NCBI RefSeq assembly: GCF_900250075.1
Contig: NZ_LT977071.1
Coordinates: 620,001-684,000, forward strand
Length of the DNA: 64,000 nucleotides
Direction: 5' to 3'
Source of the DNA: Cupriavidus taiwanensis
GTDB taxonomy: Bacteria; Pseudomonadota; Gammaproteobacteria; Burkholderiales; Burkholderiaceae
Within the stretch, counting starts at the first letter, position 1. Every line of letters starts with the position of its first letter. This document shows, piece after piece, positions 20,099 through 28,901 of the stretch. Under the pieces are notes generated by a model. That model worked only from the letters and a program-made list of their open reading frames with translations, was not told the origin of the DNA and did no database searches. The position numbers and the translations under genes were made by a program.

Positions 20099-20866
20099 TC
20101 AGCCGCGGTGCGCCAGTTCGAGTGCGAACACCAGCCGCTGCAGGAAGTTCTCCATGCGCCCGTCCGGATTGACGAAGGCGCAGCCGAAGTGGTGGATGGC
20201 GCTGTCGTCGTGCCCCACCAGCCAGTGGCCGACCACCTGCATGTCCACCTCCAGCTTGCCCAGCTCGCGGAAGTCCAGCCGGCACTTCGCCACCGTGGTC
20301 CCAACCGGCAGATGGTCGGCGGTGACGGCCTTGGAGCGCAATCCCACGCCGGACAGCGACAGGTCGGCGATATCGAGGCCCAGCACGGTCTTGTCCGGCA
20401 TCGGCATCTCGCACCGGTAGCCCTTGGTCACCAGCGTGCGTGCGCGGAAATGGCGGCGGCGCTGGAAGTGATAGAGCTTGTCCGGAAACTCGACCACGAA
20501 GGCGGGGCCGTCTTCGTAACGCGTGGCCGCCGGCTGGCCCACCACGAAGTTGACCGGCACGCCGCGCAGCAGCCCGGAGAACGCGTTCTCTTCGGAGGTC
20601 ATCAGCGACATCCGTTCAGGCTCGGCATTGCACCAGTCGAACACGAAGGTGCGGTTGACCGGGTCGACATGCAGGATCGAGGTGACGAACTGGTGCGCGG
20701 TGCGGGTGCGCACGCTCAGCATGCACTTCTGCCACGCCAGGTCGCGCAGCACCGTGCCGATCTGCGAGTTGTGGGTCAGGCGATAGCGCTCGTCCGCCGG
20801 GTCGGCTTCGGCATCGTGATCGGCGGGCCCGGGGGCGTCGTGCTGGTTCATAGGTTCACGCAACAT
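20099..20866 (-). CDS. YcgR-like flagellar brake protein with PilZ domain
   Basis: A 255-residue protein with an N-terminal YcgR domain (about 25-125) and a C-terminal PilZ domain. The two cyclic-di-GMP-binding motifs are visible: RRRHFRAR (RxxxR, about 135-142) and DLSLSGVG (D/NxSxxG, about 167-174). In E. coli YcgR slows the flagellar motor when cyclic-di-GMP is high. No flagellar gene is nearby. The start could be Met6 (20851); neither site has a clear ribosome-binding sequence. Confidence 0.88.
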   Translation of the reverse strand: MLREPMNQHDAPGPADHDAEADPADERYRLTHNSQIGTVLRDLAWQKCMLSVRTRTAHQFVTSILHVDPVNRTFVFDWCNAEPERMSLMTSEENAFSGLLRGVPVNFVVGQPAATRYEDGPAFVVEFPDKLYHFQRRRHFRARTLVTKGYRCEMPMPDKTVLGLDIADLSLSGVGLRSKAVTADHLPVGTTVAKCRLDFRELGKLEVDMQVVGHWLVGHDDSAIHHFGCAFVNPDGRMENFLQRLVFALELAHRG

Positions 20867-21058
20867 CTGGAGGGGCTGGGAGCGACGGCCATGGCACAGC
20901 CGCGGACCAGCCGGAGCCCGTCGGCGGCACCGGCCTGCCGGCCGCGCGCCGCATGTTAAGCGCCTGCACCATAGGCCGGCAAGACCGATGATCTCACTTC
21001 GGCAAATCTGTGGCAGAACTTGAGGACAGACTTCCGGGGGGTAGCGCTTGCGTGCCTT

Positions 21059-21940
21059 TCAGGCCTGCGGCGGCGGTGCGAGCGTGGCGTGCGCGCACTC
21101 GCGCAGCCATGCCAGCAGGGCCAGCCGGCGCGTGTCGTGCTCGAACGGCGCGGGCGACAGCAGGTGATAGGCCGAGCCGTCGGCCGCAAAGCCGAACGGC
21201 GCCGCCACCCGGCCGTCGGCGATCTCGTCGGCAGCCATCAGCTGCGAAGCCATGGCCCAGCCCAGGCCCGCCGCCGCGGCCTGCAGGCTCAGGTAGAAAT
21301 GCTCGTACCAGGCGTCGCCGTCCAGACGCAGCCGGCCCGCGTCATCGGGGCACGCCGCCTGCCAGCGCTGCCAGGCCTGCGGCCGCGTGCGCGTATGCAA
21401 TCGCACCGGCGCCACCGCCGCACCCTCGGCCGACTGTGGCCGGCACACGGGGCCCACGCGCTCCTGCACCACCTCGCGCGCATGCCAGCGGGCGTCGAAG
21501 GCAAAGTCATTGCGCCGCAGCGCCAGGTCGGCGCCGCTGCGCGCAAAGTCGATCGGCCCGCCCGCCGCCATCAGGTGCAGCGGAATGTCGGGATGGCGCG
21601 CGGCAAAGCGCGGCAGCCGCGGGATCAGCCAGCGCATGGCGATGGTCGGCTCGCACGACAGTACCAGCGCCCGCTCCGCGGGCTGTGTGCGGATGCGCGC
21701 GGCGGCGGCGGCCAGACCCTCCATCGACTGTGTCGCCGCCGCAAACAGCGAGCGCCCCGCCTCGGTCAGGAAAACGCCGCGATTGCGCCGCTCGAACAAC
21801 GCCACGCCAAGCGTGTCCTCCAGCTGGCGGATCTGCCGGCTGACCGCGCCATGGGTCAGGTGCAGCTCCTGCGCCGCGCGGGCAAAGCTCTCATGGCGCG
21901 CCGCGGCCTCGAAGAATCGGATCCATCCCAGCCAGTGCAT
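21059..21940 (-). CDS. LysR family regulator, GcvA-like
   Basis: A 293-residue regulator. The N-terminal helix-turn-helix WIRFFEAAARHESFARAAQELHLTHGAVSRQIRQLED (about 6-42) is typical of the GcvA/AmpR branch. The effector domain carries RWLIPRLPRFAARHP. It is divergent from a LysE-type exporter gene across 133 bp, the usual arrangement in which the regulator activates the exporter when an amino acid accumulates. The intergenic region also contains an origin-type iteron copy and a hairpin. Confidence 0.9.
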   Translation of the reverse strand: MHWLGWIRFFEAAARHESFARAAQELHLTHGAVSRQIRQLEDTLGVALFERRNRGVFLTEAGRSLFAAATQSMEGLAAAAARIRTQPAERALVLSCEPTIAMRWLIPRLPRFAARHPDIPLHLMAAGGPIDFARSGADLALRRNDFAFDARWHAREVVQERVGPVCRPQSAEGAAVAPVRLHTRTRPQAWQRWQAACPDDAGRLRLDGDAWYEHFYLSLQAAAAGLGWAMASQLMAADEIADGRVAAPFGFAADGSAYHLLSPAPFEHDTRRLALLAWLRECAHATLAPPPQA

Positions 21941-22001
21941 CGGTCAGTTTTTCTCACGGAATCGCGCGAGTATATATCGGTTGTGCGGGCGTTTTGCGGC
22001 A

Positions 22002-22018
22002 CGCAGAATTGGGTACGC
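22002..22018 (+). repeat. Dispersed origin iteron copy
   Basis: CGCAGAATTGGGTACGC, identical to the origin copy at 60226-60242. It lies between the LysR and LysE genes, about 38 kb from the origin. A hairpin, CGATCCCC-7nt-GGGGATCG (22021-22043), follows after 2 bp. Confidence 0.8.
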
Positions 22019-22073
22019 TTCGATCCCCAACAAGCGGGGATCGACCGGAACACACAACATATCCTGACGCAAC

Positions 22074-22697
22074 ATGCCCCCTCTCGCCGAATCCCTGGCG
22101 GTCGCCACGGTGACCGTGCTGGCCGTGATCAGTCCTGGCCCGGACTTCGCCATGGTCACCCGCAACAGCTACCTGTACGGCCGGCGTGCCGGCTTGCTCA
22201 GTGCATTCGGCATCGCCCTGGGGGTGCAGGTGCATGTGCTCTATACGATGTTCGGGGTATCGCTGCTGATGACGCACGCGCATGGCGTGCTGACGGTGGT
22301 GAAGGCGCTGGGTGCCGTCTACCTGGTCTGGATCGGCCTGCAGACGCTGCGCAGGCGCGACGCGCTGACGGTAGACCTGCGCGGCGGCCGCGCGCTGGCC
22401 CCGCTGGCGGCGCTGCGCATGGGCCTGCTGACCAATGCGTTGAACCCGAAGACCACGCTGTTCGTCGTCAGCACCTACACCCAGGTGGTGGACGTCCACA
22501 CCCCGGTACCGGTGCAGTGGGCCTATGGCGGATTCATGTCGGTGGCGCACCTGGCGTGGTTCAGCGTGGTGGCGTGGGTGTTCACCGCGCCGGCGCTGCG
22601 CGCGGCCATGCTGCGGCGCCAGCGGCTGCTGGACCGCGCCATCGGCTCGGCCCTGTGCGGGCTGGGCGTGGCGCTGGGCTTCAGCAACCTGGCGTAG
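22074..22697 (+). CDS. LysE/RhtB family amino acid exporter
   Basis: A 207-residue inner-membrane exporter with five or six helices. The N-terminal VLAVISPGPDFAMVTRNSYLYGRRAG carries the SPGPD family motif. The central LGAVYLVWIGLQTLR segment is also typical. LysE/RhtB proteins export amino acids such as lysine, threonine or homoserine lactone. The divergent LysR gene is its likely activator. The 3' end overlaps the convergent thpR gene by 17 bp. Confidence 0.9.
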   Translation: MPPLAESLAVATVTVLAVISPGPDFAMVTRNSYLYGRRAGLLSAFGIALGVQVHVLYTMFGVSLLMTHAHGVLTVVKALGAVYLVWIGLQTLRRRDALTVDLRGGRALAPLAALRMGLLTNALNPKTTLFVVSTYTQVVDVHTPVPVQWAYGGFMSVAHLAWFSVVAWVFTAPALRAAMLRRQRLLDRAIGSALCGLGVALGFSNLA

Positions 22698-23262
22698 GGC
22701 CTTGCGCCGCCAGCGGCCAGGCCTGGCGCAGCAGGTGTTGCGGGCCCTGCGGACCGAGCCGGCTTTCGAACAGCACCAGCCGCGCGACGCGCCACGGCGC
22801 GCTGGCCAGGGTGCGGTGCGCATCGAGCCACGCGCGCAGCGCGCTCTCGGGCACGGTCGGCTTGCAACGGGCCAGGGTCACGTGCGGATGGAAGCGCCGC
22901 CGCTCCGGCGGGAAGCCGGCGGCCTGCGCCAGTGCCTCGCCTACCTCGGCGTGCATGGCGCGCAGCGCGTCCAGTCCGGGACCGGGCGCGAGGCCGGCCC
23001 ATAGCACCGATCCCGGGCCGCTGCGAAAGCGCCCGGTGCCGTACGCCTGCAGCGTGAACGCGGGGGTGCGCAGCATCGCGAGCGCGGCAGCGAGCTTTTC
23101 GACGGCCTGTGCCGCCTCGCCCAGGCCTTCGCCGAGGAAGTGCAGGGTCAGGTGGACCTGGGCCGGTGTCGCGGCGCGCATGCCGGGCACGGCAGGAAGC
23201 GACGACAACAGCCCCACCGCCTGTGCGGGCGGCACTTCCACCGCGATGAACAGGCGCGCCAT
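22681..23262 (-). CDS. thpR: RNA 2',3'-cyclic phosphodiesterase (2H family)
   Basis: A 193-residue 2H phosphoesterase (older name LigT). It opens 2',3'-cyclic phosphates on RNA in vitro; the role in the cell is unclear. The two catalytic HxTx motifs are HLTLHFLG (about 39-46) and HPHVTLAR (about 128-135). The start at 23262 (MARLFIAVEVP) is chosen by family similarity; the frame upstream lies within the region of ogt. It follows ogt by 16 bp, so Ada-AlkA, Ogt and ThpR are likely one transcript. Confidence 0.9.
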   Translation of the reverse strand: MARLFIAVEVPPAQAVGLLSSLPAVPGMRAATPAQVHLTLHFLGEGLGEAAQAVEKLAAALAMLRTPAFTLQAYGTGRFRSGPGSVLWAGLAPGPGLDALRAMHAEVGEALAQAAGFPPERRRFHPHVTLARCKPTVPESALRAWLDAHRTLASAPWRVARLVLFESRLGPQGPQHLLRQAWPLAAQGPTPGC

Positions 23263-23278
23263 CGCTGCGTGGCCGGCT

Positions 23279-23779
23279 TCAGCCCGTCGCGGCAGCGATG
23301 CCCTCGCGCCGCAGCAGGGCGCGCTTGCGCTCGATGCCGCCGGCATAGCCGGTCAGCGCGCCGGCGCTGCCCAGCACGCGATGGCAGGGCACGATCACCG
23401 ACAGCGGGTTGCGGCCGACCGCGCCGCCCACGGCGCGCGCATGCGTGGGCGGCAGCCCGAGCGTGCGCGCCAGTTCGCCGTACGAAGCGGTGACGCCGCA
23501 CGGGATCTCCAGCAGCGCCTGCCACACCCGCTGCTGGAACGGGCTGCCGGCAAAGCGTACCGGCACGGTAAAGGTGTCGCGGCGGCCGGCAAAATACTCG
23601 GCCAGCTCGGCGGCGGCCCGGTCCAGCACCGCGGCGTCGGCCGCAGGCACGTCGCGGCTGTCGGCAATGCCGGCGGGATGGTACTTCTGTCCCGCGAAGA
23701 AGAGGCCGGTCAGGTGCCCGTCGCGCGCGCGCAGCAGCACGGTGCCCAGCGGGCTGTCGATATGACGATAGCTGGTCAT
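23279..23779 (-). CDS. ogt: Methylated-DNA--protein-cysteine methyltransferase
   Basis: A 166-residue suicide repair protein that takes methyl groups from O6-methylguanine or O4-methylthymine. The acceptor Cys132 lies in PCHRV (131-135). The helix-turn-helix GELARTLGLPPTHARAVGGAVGRNP precedes it, and the arginine finger is in that stretch. It overlaps the upstream Ada-AlkA gene by 4 bp (ATGA), so translation is coupled. Together the two genes supply the same activities as E. coli Ada, Ogt and AlkA, repackaged. Normal length for Ogt. Confidence 0.95.
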   Translation of the reverse strand: MTSYRHIDSPLGTVLLRARDGHLTGLFFAGQKYHPAGIADSRDVPAADAAVLDRAAAELAEYFAGRRDTFTVPVRFAGSPFQQRVWQALLEIPCGVTASYGELARTLGLPPTHARAVGGAVGRNPLSVIVPCHRVLGSAGALTGYAGGIERKRALLRREGIAAATG

Positions 23780-25260
23780 GGGAGGGTCTCCGGTTGCGCC
23801 GCGGCCGGCGGCGTGTCCTTCATCGTTTCATAGCGGTGCCACAGGTGGATTGCGGCGTAGGCCCGCCACGGCGCCCATTGCGCAGTGCGTTCGTGCATCG
23901 CGCGCACGGTGCTGACGCCCAACACCTTGCGCAGCGCATAGTCGGTGCCGGGGAAGGCATCAGGCCAGCCCAGCGCGCGCATGGCGACATACTGCGCGGT
24001 CCAGTCGCCGATGCCGTCGATCCCGCGCAGCGCCGCCACCGCCTGCTCCGGCGCCGCATGCGGGTCGAGCACCAGCGTGCCGTCGGCGACGCGGCGGGAA
24101 AGCGCCTGCAGCGTGCAAGCCTTGCCTGGCGACACGCCCGCCTGGCGCAGCGCAGCCTCGGGCAACGCCGCCAGCGCGGCCGCGCTCGGGAAGGTGTAGC
24201 GCAAGCCGTCGTCAGGCGGCGCGCCGTCCAGCGCCTGCCCCGCGCACTGTGCCAGCGCGGCCAGGATGCGCCGTGCCTGCACCACCGAAATCACCTGCCC
24301 GATCACCGCGCGCACCGCGATCTCGAAGCCATCGACGCAGCCCGGCAAACGCACGCCCGGCATCGCCTCCGCCAGCTCGCCCAGGTGCCGGTCCACCACG
24401 TCGGGGCGGCAGCCCAGGTCGCACAGCCGGCGCACCTTGCCCAGCGCCTGCGGAATCACGCGCGCCAGCGACGCCGACAGGGTCACGCGCAGCACCAGCC
24501 GGCGCGGCACATGCTCGATGCGGACCCAGCCGAGGTGGGTGCTGCCACCGGCTTCGACGCGCAAGGTGCGGAGGTAGGCGCCATCGCGGATGGCTTCGAT
24601 GCCGTCGACCGCGCGCGTGGCCAGGAAGCGCAGCCATGCGTCCCAGGCAAAGGGCGGCCGGTAGCCGAGCTCGAACACCAGCCGGTCGGCCACGCCCTCG
24701 GCGGCACGCCGCCGCAGCGCCAGCGGCGTCAGGCCGTAGCGGGTCTTCAGCACATCGTTGAAGCGGCGCACGCTGCCGAAGCCCGCCGCCAGCGCCACGT
24801 CCGTCACCGGCAGCGCGGTATCGGCCAGCAGCCGCTTGGCCAGCAGCAGGCGCTGGGTCTGCGCGTACTCCAGCACCGACACGCCAAACTGCGCGTCGAA
24901 CAGCCGCCGCAGGTGGCGCTCGGTCACGCCGATGCGCGCCGCCAGCGCGGCCACGCTGCCGTCGGCCATGAAGCCTTCGTCGATCAGCGTGGCGGCGGCC
25001 TGCGCCAGCCGGCCGGAAATATCGGCCAGGCCATGCCCCGGCGCCAGTTCCGGGCGGCAGCGCAGGCACGGGCGAAAGCCATGCTTCTCGGCCGCGGCGG
25101 CGCTTTCATAGAACGAGCAGTTCTCGCGCTTGGGAGTGCGTACCGCGCACACGGGGCGGCAATACACGCCGGTCGACGAGACGCCCACGTAGAAGCGCCC
25201 GTCGAAGCGGCGGTCGTGCGAGGCCACGGCCTTGTAGCAGGTGTCGGGATCGAGGTTCAT
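23776..25260 (-). CDS. Ada N-terminal domain / AraC / AlkA glycosylase fusion
   Basis: A 494-residue fusion. Residues 1-75 are the Ada zinc domain with Cys34, Cys38, Cys65 and Cys68; Cys34 in GVYCRPVC is the likely methylphosphotriester acceptor. An AraC-type helix-turn-helix pair covers about 85-190. The C-terminal half is AlkA-like 3-methyladenine DNA glycosylase II with a helix-hairpin-helix and the catalytic Asp in GIGDWTAQYVAMRALG. It should sense alkylation, activate transcription and excise alkylated bases. Such fusions are common in beta-proteobacteria and Actinobacteria. It leads an operon with ogt and thpR. Confidence 0.94.
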   Translation of the reverse strand: MNLDPDTCYKAVASHDRRFDGRFYVGVSSTGVYCRPVCAVRTPKRENCSFYESAAAAEKHGFRPCLRCRPELAPGHGLADISGRLAQAAATLIDEGFMADGSVAALAARIGVTERHLRRLFDAQFGVSVLEYAQTQRLLLAKRLLADTALPVTDVALAAGFGSVRRFNDVLKTRYGLTPLALRRRAAEGVADRLVFELGYRPPFAWDAWLRFLATRAVDGIEAIRDGAYLRTLRVEAGGSTHLGWVRIEHVPRRLVLRVTLSASLARVIPQALGKVRRLCDLGCRPDVVDRHLGELAEAMPGVRLPGCVDGFEIAVRAVIGQVISVVQARRILAALAQCAGQALDGAPPDDGLRYTFPSAAALAALPEAALRQAGVSPGKACTLQALSRRVADGTLVLDPHAAPEQAVAALRGIDGIGDWTAQYVAMRALGWPDAFPGTDYALRKVLGVSTVRAMHERTAQWAPWRAYAAIHLWHRYETMKDTPPAAAQPETLP

Positions 25261-25379
25261 GACGGCATGCTACCGCCAGATGCCGGCGTGCATCCGCTGC
25301 TTTCGGACATTTCCCTCTGGCGCGCGGGGGTCGGTTGGGGCACAGTTGCCCTGCCCTTATCTTTCCCATCGGAGACCCC

Positions 25380-28232
25380 ATGCGCCGCACCGCCCTGCAA
25401 CTGTCACTGCTTGCCACGCTGGCCTGCCCGCCGGCGCTGGCGCAGCCTTCGGCAGCGCCGGTACAGGCAGTGCAGGCGGTGCAGGTGGCATCGGTCGAAG
25501 GCATTACCGAACACCGCCTGCCCAACGGCCTGCGCATCGTGCTGGCACCCGATGCCGCCAAGCCCACCACCACCGTCAACATCACCTACCTGGTCGGCAG
25601 CCGCCACGAAAACTACGGCGAGACCGGCATGGCGCACCTGCTCGAGCACCTGCTGTTCAAGGGCACGCCGTCGCTGCCGGGCAAGACCATCCCGGGCGAG
25701 TTCGCGCGGCGCGGCATGAGCGTCAACGGCACCACCGCGCAGGACCGTACCAACTACTTCGAGACCTTCACCGCCAGCGACGACAACCTCGACTGGGCGC
25801 TGCGCATGGAGGCCGACCGCATGGTCAACAGCGTGATCGCGCGCGCCGACCTCGACCGCGAGATGACGGTGGTGCGCAACGAGATGGAGATGGGCGAGAA
25901 CAGCCCCGGGCGCATGCTGATGCAGCAGACCATGGCCGCCGCCTATCGCTGGCACAACTACGGCAAGGCCCCGATCGGCGCGCGCAGCGACGTGGAGAAC
26001 GTCAGCCTCGACAACCTGCGCGCGTTCTACCGCCGCTATTACCAGCCCGACAACGCGGTGCTGGTGGTGGCGGGCAAGTTCGATCCCGCCGCCACGCTGG
26101 CGCGCATCGAGCGCTATTTCGGGCCGATTCCGCGCCCGCAGCGCGTGCTGCCGCCGGAGCCCACCGTCGAGCCCGCGCAGGAAGGCGCGCGCGAACTGGT
26201 AGTGATGCGCCCCGGCGACACCCGCCTGGTGGCCGCGCAATACCATGTCAGCCCCGGCGCGCACCCCGACACCACCGCGCTGTCGCTGCTGACCATCATC
26301 CTGGGCGACACCCCCGGCGGCCGGCTGTACAAGGCGCTGGTGGAGCGCAACCAGGCTACGTCGATCGGCAGCGCGTTCTATGCGATGAAGGACCCCGGCG
26401 CGCTGCTGTTCATGGCGCAGGCATCGAAAGACCAGCCGCTCGCGGCCGCGCGTGCCGGCCTGATCACGCAGATCGAGGGCTTTGCCGAGGCGCCCGTGAC
26501 CGAGGCCGAACTGGAGCGCGCGCGCGTGCGCATGCGCAACGCCTACGAGCAGTACATGAACGACCCCGGCGCGCTGGGGATTGCCCTTTCCGAGGCCATC
26601 GCCAAGGGCGACTGGCGCCTGTTCTTCCTGGCGCGCGACCGCATCGAGACCACCACGCTGGCCGACGTGCAGCGCGTGGCGCTGAACTACTTCCAGGCCT
26701 CGAACCGCACCCTTGGCGTGTTCCTGCCGGCCGAGCAACCGCAGCGCGCGCAAGTGCCGGCGGTGCCCGACATCGCGGCCATGGTCAAGGGCTACCAGGG
26801 CCGGCCGGCGTTGCCCGCGGTGGCGGCATTCGATCCCAGTCCCGCCAACATCGAAGCCCATACCACGCGCCAGACGCTCGCCAACGGCATGCAGCTGGCG
26901 CTGCTGCCCAAGCCCGCGCGCGGCGAAGTGGTGCACGGCGTGCTGGTGCTGCGCATGGGCGACGCGCACAGCCTGCAGGGGCTGACCACGGTGGGCGCGC
27001 TGACCGCCGCGATGCTCCGCCGCGGCAGCGCCGGCATGGACCGCCAGCAGATCGCCGACCGCATCGAGGCCCTGCGCGCGCGCGTTAGCATCGCGGGCGG
27101 CCCGGAGCAGGTGACGGTCAGTTTCGAGACGCGCCGCGCGCACCTGCCCGAGCTGCTGGCGCTGCTGCGCGACCTGTTGCGCGCGCCGACCTTCCCCGAA
27201 GCCGAGTTCGAGACCCTGCGCCAGACCAGCATCGCGGAGCTCGAAAGCGTGCAGCGCGAACCCGGCGTGCTGGCCGCCAATGCGCTGGGCCGGCACGGCG
27301 ACCCCTACCCCGCGGGCGACCCGCGCCACGCGCGCACCATCGCCGAGAATATCGACGACCTGCGCGCGGCCACGCTGGTGCAGGTGCGCGACTTCCATGC
27401 GCGCTTCTACGGCACGGGGCATGCGCAGCTGAGCCTGGTCGGCGATTTCGATGGCGCGGCTGCCGCGGCGCAGGCGGCCACCTTGTTTGGCGACTGGACC
27501 GCGCCGCAGCCGTATGCGCGCGTCGACCGTCCGTTCGTGCCGATCCCGCCCGCCGAGTTCACGCTGCCCACGCCCGGCAAGGCCAACGCCGTGTACCTGG
27601 CCACCGCCCCGATCGACCTGACCAATGATGCGCCCGACTATGCGCTGATGATGATTGCCAACCGCGTGCTAGGTGGCGCCAGCCTGCGCAGCCGGCTGGC
27701 GGACCGGCTGCGCCAGCGCGAAGGCATGAGCTATGGCGCCAGCAGCTGGGTGCAGGTGGGCGCGCTCGACCGCGCCGGCCGCTTCGGCGTGCGCGCGCAA
27801 TATGCGCCGCAGAGCCTGGCGCGGGTGCAGCGCGCCGTCAGCGAGGAACTGGAGCGGCTGGTGCGCGACGGCATTACCGAACAGGAACTGGCCGAGGCCG
27901 TCAGCGGCCTGCTGCAGCAGGGCATGGTCAGCCGCAGCAACGACGCCGCGCTGGCCGGCGCGCTGGCCAGCCAGCTCTACCTGGGCCGCACCATGGCCTT
28001 TACCGCGCAACTCGAGCAACGGCTGCGCGACGCCACCACGGAAGCGGTCAACGCCGCCATCCACCGCTATATGCAACCTGGCACGCTGTCGCGCGCCTAT
28101 GCCGGCGACTTCGCCGGCGCAGCGGCGCAGGGCGCGGCAACCGGCCAGGCGGCGGGCACGCCCGCCAGCACGTCGACCGGTCCGACCGCCGGCGGCAATG
28201 AAGCCGGCGACACGCCGCCCGCGCGCCTCTGA
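25380..28232 (+). CDS. Exported M16 (pitrilysin-family) zinc metallopeptidase
   Basis: A 950-residue protein. A signal peptide ends near ALAQ (residues 1-22), so it acts in the periplasm or on the envelope. The inverted zinc motif HLLEH is at 86-90, with Glu168 in VVRNEME as third ligand. Two M16 halves are present: the active half (about 40-470) and a second half (about 500-920) without HxxEH, with the substrate-binding R-Y type region near GMSYGASSW. The C-terminal tail (about 30 residues) is low-complexity Ala/Gly/Thr. The start at 25380 is set by the signal peptide. Substrates are unknown; relatives degrade peptides. Confidence 0.92.
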   Translation: MRRTALQLSLLATLACPPALAQPSAAPVQAVQAVQVASVEGITEHRLPNGLRIVLAPDAAKPTTTVNITYLVGSRHENYGETGMAHLLEHLLFKGTPSLPGKTIPGEFARRGMSVNGTTAQDRTNYFETFTASDDNLDWALRMEADRMVNSVIARADLDREMTVVRNEMEMGENSPGRMLMQQTMAAAYRWHNYGKAPIGARSDVENVSLDNLRAFYRRYYQPDNAVLVVAGKFDPAATLARIERYFGPIPRPQRVLPPEPTVEPAQEGARELVVMRPGDTRLVAAQYHVSPGAHPDTTALSLLTIILGDTPGGRLYKALVERNQATSIGSAFYAMKDPGALLFMAQASKDQPLAAARAGLITQIEGFAEAPVTEAELERARVRMRNAYEQYMNDPGALGIALSEAIAKGDWRLFFLARDRIETTTLADVQRVALNYFQASNRTLGVFLPAEQPQRAQVPAVPDIAAMVKGYQGRPALPAVAAFDPSPANIEAHTTRQTLANGMQLALLPKPARGEVVHGVLVLRMGDAHSLQGLTTVGALTAAMLRRGSAGMDRQQIADRIEALRARVSIAGGPEQVTVSFETRRAHLPELLALLRDLLRAPTFPEAEFETLRQTSIAELESVQREPGVLAANALGRHGDPYPAGDPRHARTIAENIDDLRAATLVQVRDFHARFYGTGHAQLSLVGDFDGAAAAAQAATLFGDWTAPQPYARVDRPFVPIPPAEFTLPTPGKANAVYLATAPIDLTNDAPDYALMMIANRVLGGASLRSRLADRLRQREGMSYGASSWVQVGALDRAGRFGVRAQYAPQSLARVQRAVSEELERLVRDGITEQELAEAVSGLLQQGMVSRSNDAALAGALASQLYLGRTMAFTAQLEQRLRDATTEAVNAAIHRYMQPGTLSRAYAGDFAGAAAQGAATGQAAGTPASTSTGPTAGGNEAGDTPPARL

Positions 28233-28356
28233 CATGCCCCTGAAATACATCGGCAACCATACTCGCCGGGCGGTGGCGCCATCCGCGAGCGCGGGCGACC
28301 CGGCGTCTTTGCGGCGATGGTGCGCGGCTGGTCCGATGCGCACCGCGCCAGGGGCC

Positions 28357-28392
28357 TTGCCCCGACCCCGGGTTGACTGTATATTCGTACAG
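28357..28392 (+). promoter_or_regulatory. SOS promoter with LexA box
   Basis: CTGTATATTCGTACAG at 28377-28392 matches the gamma/beta-proteobacterial LexA consensus CTGT-N8-ACAG exactly. A plausible sigma-70 promoter, TTGCCC (28357-28362), 17 bp, TATATT (28380-28385), has its -10 inside the box, so LexA would block RNA polymerase. The ATG of the next gene is 24 bp downstream of the box. Confidence 0.85.
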
Positions 28393-28416
28393 TATAAGTC
28401 GATACAAGAGGTGTGG

Positions 28417-28791
28417 ATGTCAATCGTGCGAGCTGGCAGCAAGGCAGAAGCGCTCAGGCTTCTGGCCTCCGAAGGCGTGCTGGCGCTTGAGCTGGACTAC
28501 GAGACCGGATGGCAGGACGCCGTCGAACTCGGCAGGCTCGGAGAAAAGCGCGGTATCAAGGTGCAATATCGCGGACAAGAAAGCATCGCCGTCCGTTCCC
28601 GCGAAGCCCTGATCGAAGGGCTGGCCAAACCCAAGGGCACATTCCGTCAACGCAATCTCTATTGCCAGTTCGATCTCGGCACGCTGGCGGACCATGAACT
28701 GCTCGACCTCGAGGCCAAGGCCACGCGGCTCGGGGACTACATTCTCGCCGGCCACCTGCTGCGCGAGGTCGATGGCGTGTGGCCGCAGTAA
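28417..28791 (+). CDS. Small unknown protein under LexA control
   Basis: A 124-residue soluble, charged protein with no recognised domain (start MSIVRAGSKAEALRLLASEGVL). It has no signal peptide or membrane segment. The central part GIKVQYRGQESIAVRSREALIEGLAKPKG is rich in basic residues. The ATG at 28417 lies 24 bp after a perfect LexA box; the frame runs open upstream only as shadow of the M16 gene. SOS control suggests a role in DNA damage response, mutagenesis or cell-division arrest, but nothing in the sequence identifies one. A hairpin lies 44 bp downstream. Confidence 0.8.
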   Translation: MSIVRAGSKAEALRLLASEGVLALELDYETGWQDAVELGRLGEKRGIKVQYRGQESIAVRSREALIEGLAKPKGTFRQRNLYCQFDLGTLADHELLDLEAKATRLGDYILAGHLLREVDGVWPQ

Positions 28792-28834
28792 GCGGCCTAA
28801 GCTACGTAAGCGCCCCTGCGATCACCAGAAATAA

Positions 28835-28859
28835 GGAAGCCGCCCTGCAGGCGGCTTCC
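28835..28859 (+). terminator. Hairpin, probable terminator between convergent genes
   Basis: GGAAGCCGCC pairs perfectly with GGCGGCTTCC around a 5-nt loop. There is no T-run, so Rho-independent termination would be weak. It lies between the convergent 28417 and 28902 genes. Confidence 0.5.
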
Positions 28860-28901
28860 GTTACGTTGCGCCGGTCACGCCGGTCACGCCAATCACGCGG
28901 A

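Noticed and set aside
28860..28895. Short tandem repeat GCCGGTCAC after the hairpin near 28.85 kb
   Set aside because: Only two full units and one imperfect one; too short to support a function.
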